Assembly: GCA_008933995.1 (NCBI GenBank)
Contig: WARS01000033.1
Span: forward strand, 4,333,787 to 4,397,786
Origin: Datnioides undecimradiatus
Lineage: Eukaryota; Chordata; Actinopteri; Lobotiformes; Datnioididae
Length of the DNA stretch: 64,000 bases
Direction: 5' to 3'
Below, in pieces: positions 11,215 to 22,600 of this stretch (position 1 is the first letter of the stretch; each line of letters opens with the position of its first letter). Under the pieces are notes generated by a model. The model was not told the origin of the DNA, did no database searches, and was given only the letters and a program-made list of their open reading frames with translations. The translations under genes and the position numbers were made by a program.

Positions 11215-13149
11215 TTTTGGACTTTCTACGTACAGAAATCAGAGTGGAGTTGAGGTCTGCTCGCATTTCAGTTCACAGTTCCACCAAACACTGATCTTCT
11301 CATACATGCTCAACAACAGATGTGCATCAGAACATCATTTCTTTTGTTCTTTCCTCTTTTATTAATCATCTCAACTCCTCAGCTTTATCCTGTAACACTT
11401 TGGAGGGGGGGTTGAATGTGTACAACACATCTTCTGTCGCTGTTAACATGGGTTTTTATAAAACGAGAAAGGCCCTATTAAACTGCCTAAAACGTTGACA
11501 GCCTAAGTGTTCCCAGTGCTTTTTGTGCACAACAGCTTTTCGCAACATGGATTCACCCCTCAAACATCACCCAGCCAATGACGCGTCAGGCCTCCGGCTG
11601 CAAACGTGGCCCATTCAGAAAAAGACCGTAGAGGGCAGACGCAATTGTGGCAGACAAGCCACAACGCTGGTACGGAGAGGCACGAAGGAATGCACAAGCG
11701 GGCGTAAGCTGTCGGTGGAGGTTCATCCCAGGACGACGACAGACGCTGTAAATGCTACGAGCCACCAGCTGGACCCTGCGTCATGGTTTTTTTTAAATAT
11801 GCGCAGAAGTTTGGGTTAATGTTCTGTGATGTATGACAGCTGCTCTTCAAAACTCCAGTTAATAGCCGTCTACAATCAATACTGACACGCCAGACTTATG
11901 GGCTATGGTCCAGGTCTCATTCTCCAGGTGGAGAGACAGACATCTTGTTGAAGTGGTCACTGCACATAAAACATCTCAACAACTGTCTCACATACATTTC
12001 AGCGCATGGTTAACTTCACTCAAAAAGGCTGCAACCGCCTTTATTAAAACTAAAATCCAGGAGGTGGAGGCATTTGATAATCCGGCAATTATATGACATC
12101 AGCACATACAGATCTTGCGTGATGACAAACTAATGATAACAGACTAGGTGATGTAACTCAATCTGTGCACACCCACTGAAGGGAAAGTTCCATTCTTCCA
12201 CAGTGATTCGCTCCCATGGTTCCGAGCTGGAGCTCAGAGTAAAATTCTCAACACGACTCCAAACAACTTTGAAATATGACTTTCATTTTATGACCGGCAC
12301 GACGCTGGTAGCGATGTTTGCAAAGAGGCTTCTGAAAACGCTTCCTGCCTTCATCACACGGGTTGCTTGTAGTGATCAGCGTTCCCGGAAATTAGCATTA
12401 CTCCAGGAAATTAGTCCAAAACTGCATCATTATAAAAATCCCATTTCAAAGCAGCTCAAATTGAGTCTGTTTTGTGTTTTTATTAGTTTGCCCAGATGCT
12501 GTATGCTTTGGCGTTGGTCCTCCCCGCGTTAATGAAAGTCTGATTCTAATAAGCTGCATAATACCAGCTGCAGCATGAGATCCTCGGTTTGATCCGCAGA
12601 GAGCGTCGCATCAGAGCGGCTATGAGCAGAACGCCGAACCTCCACTTACCTCATCAGCTGTCAGGGGCCCCGTCCATCACCTGAACGCTCGGCTGAAAGG
12701 GAATAATTCACTTACAACAATGTTGTGCAATGTTAATATTAATGTCAGTGCAGGTTACGGCTGTGCAACCAAAGTAAGAATCAACATCAGGCCGAGGATT
12801 TGTTTATTTGGCCAAAAAGGGCCATAAATAAAATTTTATTCTCTCGATTTATTAACAAGCCACAGGAAGTCCGTGGCCGTCTACCACAGCACTTAAAACA
12901 TCTCATTCTGGCGCAGTCCACAAAGACATGAGACCGGTCTGAGATCCTCTGAGCCGCTGATAAATCTGAAGGCTCTCTTCCTCACTTCCTTAGAAAAATA
13001 AAACAAAACGTGGTAATACTGTACCAAACTGGAGGCGGAGCAGCGGGGTGATCCTTTTCACGCAGAGGCGGGGCGGGGGGGGGGCTTTAGAAAGGACTAT
13101 GAGCGTGGTTGGGGAAGCTTGAATCAAACAGCAACAACAACAATAATAA
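11215..13149. other. Non-coding downstream of usp25
   Basis: No recognised gene. A perfect donor word GAG|GTAAGTGG occurs on the minus strand at 12649/12650, which could belong to a read-through or downstream non-coding transcript but is expected about once or twice by chance. Confidence 0.6.
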
Positions 13150-13496
13150 ACTATGAAAACCCTCAAACTCTTTTATTTGCAAAGCTGAAGCAGAATGAGC
13201 TTTCAACCACTGCAGGATTGCCACCGTCTCTCTATCGGCTTCTCCCCTCTCACTCCTCTATCCCCTCCCGACAGTCTGTCCTCCCCTCCTTCCTCTGTTG
13301 TGTTTTGTTTAAAATAAAGTGAACTAATATTTATAATGATAAAACCTATAGCAGCAAAAGAGTAACAGAGGAATAACAGCTAGAAGCGAGTGACCCCTGG
13401 ATTTATAAAGGAAGGCGTGGGTTAAGAGAGGTCCATGGATTTGTGCCCAGGGCCGGGCCTGTGACAGGGGAGACGTGTCCGGCTGTCCGTCTGAGC
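13150..13496 (-). other. usp25: usp25 3' UTR with poly(A) signal
   Basis: Downstream of the stop, the first canonical AATAAA on the minus strand is at 13172-13177, giving a short 3' UTR of roughly 340 bases. Further AATAAA copies (near 12800-12850) could serve longer forms. The end is approximate. Confidence 0.5.
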
Positions 13497-13669
13497 TCAT
13501 CTCCCCTCGGTGGGCACCCTGCAGAGGGCGGCCACGACGCGGCTGAATCGTTCACACAGCTCCAGGGTGGAGTAGGAGGGCAGCTTGGGAGGGTCGTGGA
13601 AGCTTTTGATCTCCGTCGAGCAGTCCAGTAGTTTGGGGAGGAAGTCGGTCAGCTTTTCCTGGAGGTTGG
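13497..13669 (-). CDS. usp25: usp25 coding exon 25 and stop
   Basis: Residues 1009-1065. [20 protein letters not shown] then [20 protein letters not shown] and a tail ending RVPTEGR, stop TGA at 13497-13499. The human tail ends RTPADGR, a tankyrase-binding motif. The acceptor is preceded by a TCTG/TGTC repeat acting as polypyrimidine tract. Confidence 0.96.
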
Positions 13670-16600
13670 CTGCCGGCAGGAGGACAGACAGGCATGCAGA
13701 CAGACAGACAGGGAATAAATGGTTAACTGTATGGACTCGATGTGGTGAGAATCAAAAGGTAAATATTTTCAGTGTCGTATCACGAGGAGTTTGAAAGCAC
13801 GTTCCACAACAGAGAGATTGTAAAACTCCAGTGAGTGGAGGTCTGGGCGATAAGCTCAGCTTTTCCTGAACAAAGGCCAGAAACCCAGAACAGGCTCTCT
13901 GCGGACTGATACTGGAACACGCAGCCCTGATAACAGCCCAGCCCTCCTCAGACCCCTTTTTTCCACCAACAAGCTACGTTCAGGATCGCTCTCTGAACAC
14001 TGCTCACTGCTCCTGACGGACAAATATGTTTCACGGTCTGTTATTCTGCACATGACGTCTTGATGAATGAACTGTTTGGCGTCTTAAACCAAGCGGCAGC
14101 TCCGACGTTTGGCTGTTGGCGACTTAAATGATTAACTATCGAAACAGCTGCTGATATATTTATTTGTCGATTCAATCGTTTTATTTCGTTTCATTTAGCT
14201 TTTATAAACAGTCTGACATTTGAGACAAATGGTTTACGATAAAGCTGCGGCTGATCCTATTTTCACTGTTTCAGCTGCCATCTATGGACTAACTGATGAG
14301 TTAATTAAACATATAATATCGTAGTTATCTGCAGGTATAAATGTATCTAGACAGTCATGATGTGAACTGTGGCTGTGTGGAAGTGTTGCAAACACGTTTT
14401 TTAGAAACTCTTTTTCATTTTTAAAACTCATCTCCAGCTGTTTTCCTAAAGAAAACAACGCCATTCCATCCTGGGACGTCCCAGCACGAGCAGAGACGCC
14501 GCTCAGCCCCGAAGCCTCGCTGACGTGTGAGCTGAGCTGTGGCCTGATTATGATGGTCTTTGGCAGGGGTGGACTAGTAACCTAAGACTTTAACTCTCCA
14601 GAAATATCTAATAGGCCGCGTCTGTTCCCGCTCTCCCAGGGACTCACATTCCATCTCTTGGCCCAGGTAGGAGCACCAGCGGTTCCTCATGTCCTCCACC
14701 GCCAGCAGGTCCCTCTCTGCGTCGTGGACCAGCAGCAGAGGGATGCAGGGCACCACCAGCTCGTTCATGATGCCCAGTCCCGTGGTCACCTCGGGCTCCT
14801 CTCCTGACTCAAACATGGCAGCCGCCTGCTCGTTTAGTTTCTGTGGGGGGGGGGGTCAAAAGCAACTCAACATTCAGCCGTTCATCTCAGAGCTGCATCT
14901 TTGCAAACTGTGAGTCACACCGAGTCTAAAAACACGCGTCCGTACGTTCGGATCCGAGATGACATGATTCGCCATAAACTGGCGCTAATGTTTTTAAAGC
15001 CATAAACGCCTCCGCGAGCTGCGCGCCACAAACAGCCCGATCAGCAGCACAACGGCGTCGACTCGCTTCCCGTTGTCTTTACATCGCCGCCGCGCACCTG
15101 TCTCCTCCAGCTCGCGCGGCATCTCTCGCTCCACAGTCCCCCCCCCTTGAGCCCCCCCGGGGGTAGGAGGCGCCTCACAGTTTGAGAGGCTCTGCTCCAG
15201 ATTCCAGCTGAAAGGCCGAGTTGCCCTCACAGCAGAATATCATGGCCAAGGACGTGAAGTTTACTGATACTTCATTTCTTTCTTTCTGGATCATACCGTT
15301 GATTCTTCTCGTGTTATCACGTGTAATTGCTTTTAGTCCAAACAATATTCTTGAGTGTTTTCATTCCGGCTGCGTCATTCGTTTCGCTCTTCTCCTTCTC
15401 TCACGTACAGTTTTCCATTTGTTCTAACAGATAAGTACTAGACAGCTTAAGTGCTAACAGTAATCCCGCAGACATCATTAATATCACATAATACCCTGCA
15501 GCCACTAGAACTAAAGTGGGTCCTGACGTCCTCGCACGCGGGTGCGAGCTTTTCTTCCCGCTCTCGGGCCAAAACCGCCTCGCTGTCACAGACAAACTCC
15601 CTGACCTCCTCTCCGAGGAAACGACCCGTTTTTTTGTTTTTTTTTTTGCGAGCCAGTTTGGAATCGTGGGGGACTGCGGGGCTGGATTTGCAAAACATCC
15701 AAGTACATTAACTGTGTCAATGTTAGCAGTGTTTTCAATTAAAACAAGAGCTGAAGGTAAACAGCTGAGCGGACGCAGCCAGAGGTTCTGGCCAGAGATC
15801 TAAGATGACCGATGGGGCTGTGCAGAGCTGAGGTTTGAGGTTAGCTGAGGACACGCTTGTGTCTCATGGTAATGTGTTTACACTCACTGGCCCTCCTGCT
15901 TCCTATTCCCACTCCAATGATTACATTATGAGCACAATGCTGGTGTAAGGTTACTGAGTGCAGCAGCAAGAGGGCTGCTAAAGACCAGTGTGAGGCTGAT
16001 CAGACCAAAATACCCTCAGCCCTAACCAATAATACCAGAGCGCAGCCCGGAGCTCGGTGTGGGTGAAATGAAAAGGGGCTCACATCACGACGCTGAAAGG
16101 ATTTTCATCTGTCAGTATCAGATGAAAAACCTTCAGTGGAATCTTTTGTGGGCTGCGAGCAAGCCAAAGCAATATCTGAGCAAGAGCAATTTGATTATGG
16201 TGCCACGGCTCAGCATTGAAGGGGAAACGTCTGGCGGCGTTAGCTTTGCTGAGTCACTTTAACTGAGGAAGTTTGATACAGAGGAAAGGGAGTGACGGAG
16301 GAGTGACGGGGATCACGGGGAGCGGACTGCCGGACACAAAGCACGCCCTGGACAGAGCTCATGCCCACTTTGCAACCACTTTGTTACACTTTAGAAATAT
16401 GACGCGGAGGAATAAACACATCCACTCATTAGAACGCAGAGCGGACACGCTGTTTGACATAAATCACTGTGTTATTGCTTGCACTGCCTCACCAGCAAAC
16501 ACTCCCGACGGTAATAACCGAGAAGCTCCTCATCGTGTCCTCTGTACAACCCTTTGGACAAAAGCTCCTTGTTGTACTGGTACGAGTAAATCAGATACAT

Positions 16601-19600
16601 CAGAGCCTCCACGTAGCTGAAAGACACATACACAGATGTTACACGCAGATAAAACAGCATCACAGTTGCACTGAGAGCTTAGAGAGTAAACCGTTTCAAA
16701 GGAGGAATAAACCTGATGAACCCTCTGCACAGCTGGAAAGCTACGCTGTGCGCTGCTGCCCTCTGCAGGCGACACTTCCACACTTACTGACTGCTGCACG
16801 AGGGGAATTTAACACTGAAACACTGAACTCAGCCGAGCTAAAGCTCGAGTTACTGTGGCTTCTGCGTTACTGGGGGGCTGGAAAGGTGTCACCGTACTTC
16901 GCCTTCTGGAAGAGCTCCAAGCCAGTCACCATGAAGATGGTTGTCTCGCGGAAATTCCGGTAGGCCTGGTGCCACATCTGATTAAGACAGAGAGAGGTTA
17001 CAGCCTGAAAACTCACTGTTTGCCGGCAAACGTCGGCAATCTGTAATGAATAACTGTGTCACGGCGAAGATACGGTGTAATACGGCATTATGGGATTATA
17101 AAACGACTTAAATCTGCTAGTTTTGGATCAATGAAACCAAGAAGACAGCACTACTGACCTCATATTCGTCCATGTTGACCTCCTCGGGCTTAATTAGGTC
17201 CAGTTTGGCACGTGCCACATTCATAATGCTCTTACATCTGCAGGGGAGGTGGGGAGACAGGAAGAGGGGCCGGCGTTAGCGACGAGATGGTGAGTCATCC
17301 TGAGGTACTCCAGGAGATGAAAGAGTCCACCCTGCCCCGAGGCCTCAACATGGCCTAATGAATCACTCTTTAGTGCTGAGAGGGAAAGTGAAACGCTCCT
17401 CCGGAGGCTCCTATTCAGGCCACATGCACACATAAATCTAATTATCTCGCTCAAAATAGAGGAGAAGGGAGAAATCAATTTTTCACTCATGAATATGGAT
17501 TGAGGCCAACAAGCGCAGTTGAAAAGTTTTAAGAGATAGTAAGGGGGCATTACACACTCTGATGACACCAGCGTCACGGCGTTAACAGGGAGGGGGGAAA
17601 AGTCGTTATCGGACACGTGTCTCCTAAGATCCGTGCTTGTACAAAAGACGGAGGGGAATACCGGCGGAGAGGCTGTTCTGAGCGTCCAGATGAGGCCGGG
17701 CTGCCAGTAAACCTGAATGTCCTGCACGTCAGAGTCTGAGTCTCTGCTACCCTCTGCTGGTCATCTTGAGAAGTGATGAAATTAACCTGCCGCTTGTGAT
17801 TGGTCGAAACAGACAAGACACTGACTTGTATGCCACTTTTTTTTTTTTTTTTTTTTTAAACTCGAAGCTGAGCGCGCGGTCCAACCTACCTCTCGTCGAA
17901 AGCCAGGTTCCTGTCAGCGAACTGCGTGAGCAGAGTCCTCTCCAGGATCTTCTTGGGCGCCTGGTTCTGGATGAAGTAGACGATGATGTGCTGTAGTCGG
18001 TAGTCGTTCTCAGGAGACGTGTCCTCCTGGGCGAATCTCACGAGACGAGCATACTCCAGCTTTATGGCCTGACCAGAGACACAGACACAGAGAGGCGGCG
18101 TCACGGCGGGTTTGCTTGGCGCGGGCGCCGCTGCTTGCTCGGCTTGTCTTAAGGTGAGAACTTAAAGACAACCTGCAAATATGTGCAATAAAATGGATTC
18201 TGGATGGGACTGTTGTGATTTTCATATTGCTTTGAGTTGATTTACAAACAGCAGGCTAACATCGACTCTGTCCCTACTGACAAGTGACTGTAAGGACAAA
18301 CACAGGACAAGACAAAGAGACGGATACACATAGAGAGGGTGAATGGAAGTTGAGTGGGTGAGTGGGTGTGGGATGAGGAGACAGTGTGTACCTTAAAAAA
18401 GGCTGCCTCAGGCCCATTCTTTTCATACACGCTGCTGGATTTGCCAATGGCCATAATTATACCCTGCATGTTGGGGGTCATCATCGCCTGCCCGGAAAGC
18501 AGGAACCACGTTAAACACAACAACAGGTCCGTGCGACGAGCCGAGCGAGGCCGACCGCTACGCTACGTGCTCCGGGGCGCTACAGCAGGGCGTGCCGCAG
18601 CCCGGGCATGCTACACATCACTCAGCAGGTCCATGCATTGGTTAGAGAGTGACGCAAACCGTGAGGGACACAGCCAGTCAGTTCAGTGGCACAATGCGCA
18701 GTCCTCACAAGGGTGATGCGTGGAAACCAAGGCGGCCGCGTGACAGCTGCGTGTGACGGGTAGCCGGGTAGTGCAGGGGAACAGGCTGGGGAGAGCGACA
18801 GCAGCAGCGACTCTACTGACCCACAACTGCTGCTGCTGTCTTCAAGCCAACGGGCAGGGAAACTACGATTCCATGACGGCTGCATGAAATCTGTGCAAAC
18901 TGTAACAAACATCCGGCCGTCGGTGCGTTCCCGTTAAGCTCGCAGGCAAAGTTGGGTATCAAAAGGACAACACACAACAGCTCGTTCAAATCAAAGCGTG
19001 AGCCTTTATTCTCGTCTTTTTCACGTCGGAGAGACTCGCGTGAAGAGGCGGACTTAAAAGCTCTCTGCGAAAGGTCACCCCGCCTTCGTGCCAAGATGCA
19101 GACTGGCTCACGAAGAGGCTTTTCACACGAGAGTAACGCAGGTGTGACGGCCACCAGCAAGGAGTTCAGTCAGATTGAGCAGCATGTGCGGCCTCGCGCC
19201 AATCCTGAAATCGGTTTGGCACCAAGTGTCAAGATTCTCTCAGGTGTGAAAAACCGTGTGTAGAGCCGTGTCGGCGGGCAGCGGCGCTCTCACTCCACAT
19301 ATCAAACAGGCACAGACTTCTCAGCACACAATGGGGGGAGAAGCTTTGTCCGGGCAAGAGCTACCTCATCGTCATACCCCCCCTCTTCTGACTCAATCAC
19401 AAAGGTCCCCACATTGGGAATGGCCACCTCTACCGTGCGCTGGCCAGGGGACTCGTCCTCCATGACCAGGTCAGGAGGAGGGGTGGAGGGGGCGCTCCCC
19501 TGGACCTCAGGCTGAGGGGAAGTGGGAGGGGGAGGAGACTGTAGAGAGATTGGGACAGATGAAACAGGAAGGACAGAGCACTGATGGAAAAGCAAAGAGC

Positions 19601-22600
19601 ACTGACTGTAGAGGGAAATAACACAGTGAAACATTAGATGAACTCATTTTGCATGTGAGCGCTACAAGACTGGATGCGGAAGACCGACGCTCTCAGCTGA
19701 CGGTGGCTTTTCAAAACGGTTCGGACTCACTGAGAGCAACTGGTGACGCGGTGTCTTTGCATGCACGCTAACTGATCTTTTTGGTCAACTGGGGTGGAAA
19801 CAAGCGATGAGAGCAGTGGGGTGCGGGGGTGAAACAGTGAAGCTGCAGGTCAGAGAACCGAAACAATGAGCTGAAAGGCTACACAACAGAGGTGAGAGGA
19901 ACCGGGAATGAGCGAACATTCGCCGTGGAACCACCGCTACGAGCAACCCCTTCCACATGCAAGTGGTCATGTGATCCATTGTTAACACAGAAATGTCTTG
20001 TGCTGGCACAGTTTAGGAGCCAACCTGAGCAAACGGTTACTCGTAATGGTGTCCTCTGAGTCGAGTTCAAGTCAGGTTGTTGCTGAAGGTTAACAAACTG
20101 ACGTGTATTACAGACAGGAGGTACATGACGGGTGACCGTGCGAGCGTGGCGCGCCGCGTCTTTGCGGGGTTTTACGTACAGCATTTAACAGCGCTTCGGG
20201 GCTTCTCTCCTCCTGCTCGGCGGCGGCCCTGGAGATGGCTCGCTCGGTGTCCTCCTGCAGGTGCTTGGAGTCGTTGGTGGGCGACGGCTGCTCCATGTAC
20301 TCTGGGTCCTGCTGGGGAACTGCAGGAGGGCGACAGCGCCGTCAGAGAAACGCTTAGGCTGCTCTTTACGTTCCAGTGCCTTTGGGGTCACGCGAGCATT
20401 TTTTAAGTGATTTTCTACAGCTTGTCGGCCATGTGAAGGCCACAGCAGCAGCACTCTGGGTGCAACAGTGACCGGCTGGGCTGCTCAGACAGAGCTCCAG
20501 CGGAGATCTGACTCGGGATCTGCTGCAGTACTTTCATGATCTGTTCTGATTTCTCTGCACACTGTGAGTTGGAGTTGGCTGGAACACACACTGATAACTA
20601 TTATTATTAATTACACATATCATTAAGTGCTCAAGTATATAATTTGTATTCTTTACAATCAGATTCTGATAAACCATGCATCCCATTCTTACAAACCCTT
20701 GTTTCCACGCTGTTCACCTGGTTTGTGGTGCATATATTTAATAGAAATGGTGTCTCTGCTGTTGGTGATTTTTAAATTTCATACTGGTGGTGGGGGGCAT
20801 CTAGGAGGGTTATGACAGACAAGGTTTGAACACCACTGGTACAGTTTTATATATAATATGGTATGTCAAAGGCAGCTGGATCTGGGAGGCTGTATGCCAA
20901 TACTTCAAGGTCATTTCCTCATGCTTTTAAATCTCTCCAGGGAACAAGAGTTTTCAGTATTTATCTTCCTACCAAGTATTGATTCTCAATTAAGTATTCT
21001 AGTCTCCATTCTTCGCACTGTGACCCTGACCTGTGTTGTCTGGAGGGCTGGACTCAATACTCATGGGCTGAGGCGAGGAGGAGGAGGTGGAGGTGCTGGA
21101 TGCCGCCGAGGCAGCTGCAGCAGCTGTGGCCAGGGCCAGCTTCTCCTGCTGGGCCTTGCGGGCCTGCAGGGCGTCCCACTCCTCGATCTCCTTGTCAAAC
21201 AGCTCGTTGTCCTCCTTCACGTACTGCTTCAGGTCTGGAGGCAGTTTGTCCATGCCGCTGAGTATCTGTCCCGTTTCCTTATCGAACTCCTCTGCGCAGA
21301 CAACAGGGAGAGAGGTTAGCTCCGCATTTGCAGGTAGGACCCAACCTCTTATAGAGTTCCTACAAATGTGCGGTAACGCTGGTCTATGTGTACCTTCTAT
21401 GAGAAAGGGCTTCTTGTCGTTGATATACATGAGACAGTAGGCACTGGCGTTGCGGTATCCCCCAAACGAGTCCCTGACCAGCTCCTCCCAGGACGACTTG
21501 GTGACAGAGATGTCGTTGTATTTCATCCAGCAACGCTGATGCGGGTCATAGATGTAAGCCCAGTAGTGACCTGCGTTGGCCTGGCCTTCATGGACCAGCA
21601 CTGCGTGAAGCCGGTACGGAACCTGGAGCAGCAGACAAGAGGTTTCCAACACCGATTAACAAATGAAGTGGCTTTTTGTATTCCGAACGTGATACATCAT
21701 GGAAGGGCTCCGCTCACCTGCATCATAGATTTGTCTGAGTACATTAGCTCAATGGTTCTGTGGATTCTGGTTATACTGCCCTGCAGATCTGCGGAGGAAG
21801 AACAGGATAGACAGCGAACAGCTAACTCACGCTCTTGAACCACAACAGAGATCATTCTACGGGGCTACAAACAGGAAACAGGCAGACCCACCACGGGTGT
21901 CATTTTCCACTTCACTCCTCCAGCGGTGCAGGCAGCCCTCGAGCACCCTCAGCTCCTCTTCAGTGATGTGGCGCGGCGCAGGGTGCATGGGGAGGTCGGG
22001 GGGTAGTCTGGACTGGGTGAAGGGCTTATGAATGGGCACTCTCTGTTGCTGGGCTGCAGCGGGAGCTGTAGTGGGACCTGAGGCAGGACCTGAGCTCTCT
22101 AGGGGCGGCAAAGAGTCCTGCTCAGCTGCGCTGCAGAGGTTAAGAGACAAAGTATACAACATAAAAATACATACACATACGAAGGGCTCTGCTATGCTCA
22201 GAGCTGTGTGAGAAATATATGTAACTGTGTTTTAACAAATGTTGCAGAATTGGAATTTCATAAATTAAAGTGTAAGACTTAGAGTAAGAGTCTACAGTCA
22301 GGCTAGAGGCTGTACTTCAGCACAGCAGAACCAAATGCTACCGTGCCTACAACGTTAACGCTCACATGCAGCCGTGAAGCATGTGCAATGTTAACTACCA
22401 AACAGAGAGTACAGCTGACTGATGAGAGCCCATGAGAACATCATCAGCTTTGCAGGCACTTAGTCGTAATTAGAAAAATGAAAAGTACGACCTGATGGTG
22501 ACGCTAGATGTAAGTCAGTGAATCACGAATGTCTGTGCAAGACTTCATGGCACTGCATTAAATGGAATGGTGAATTAAAAATATGGAGCTGCTGTCTGAA

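Noticed and set aside
12640..12655. Perfect donor GAG|GTAAGTGG downstream of usp25
   Set aside because: One or two such words are expected by chance in 64 kb and no exon could be built around it.
16469..16963. 164-codon plus-strand frame
   Set aside because: It covers usp25 exons 22 and 23 in antisense; the minus-strand reading matches USP25 exactly.
20805..20840. hAT transposon terminal-repeat-like sequence
   Set aside because: Two mismatches to the remembered end and no partner end found; too weak to call an element.
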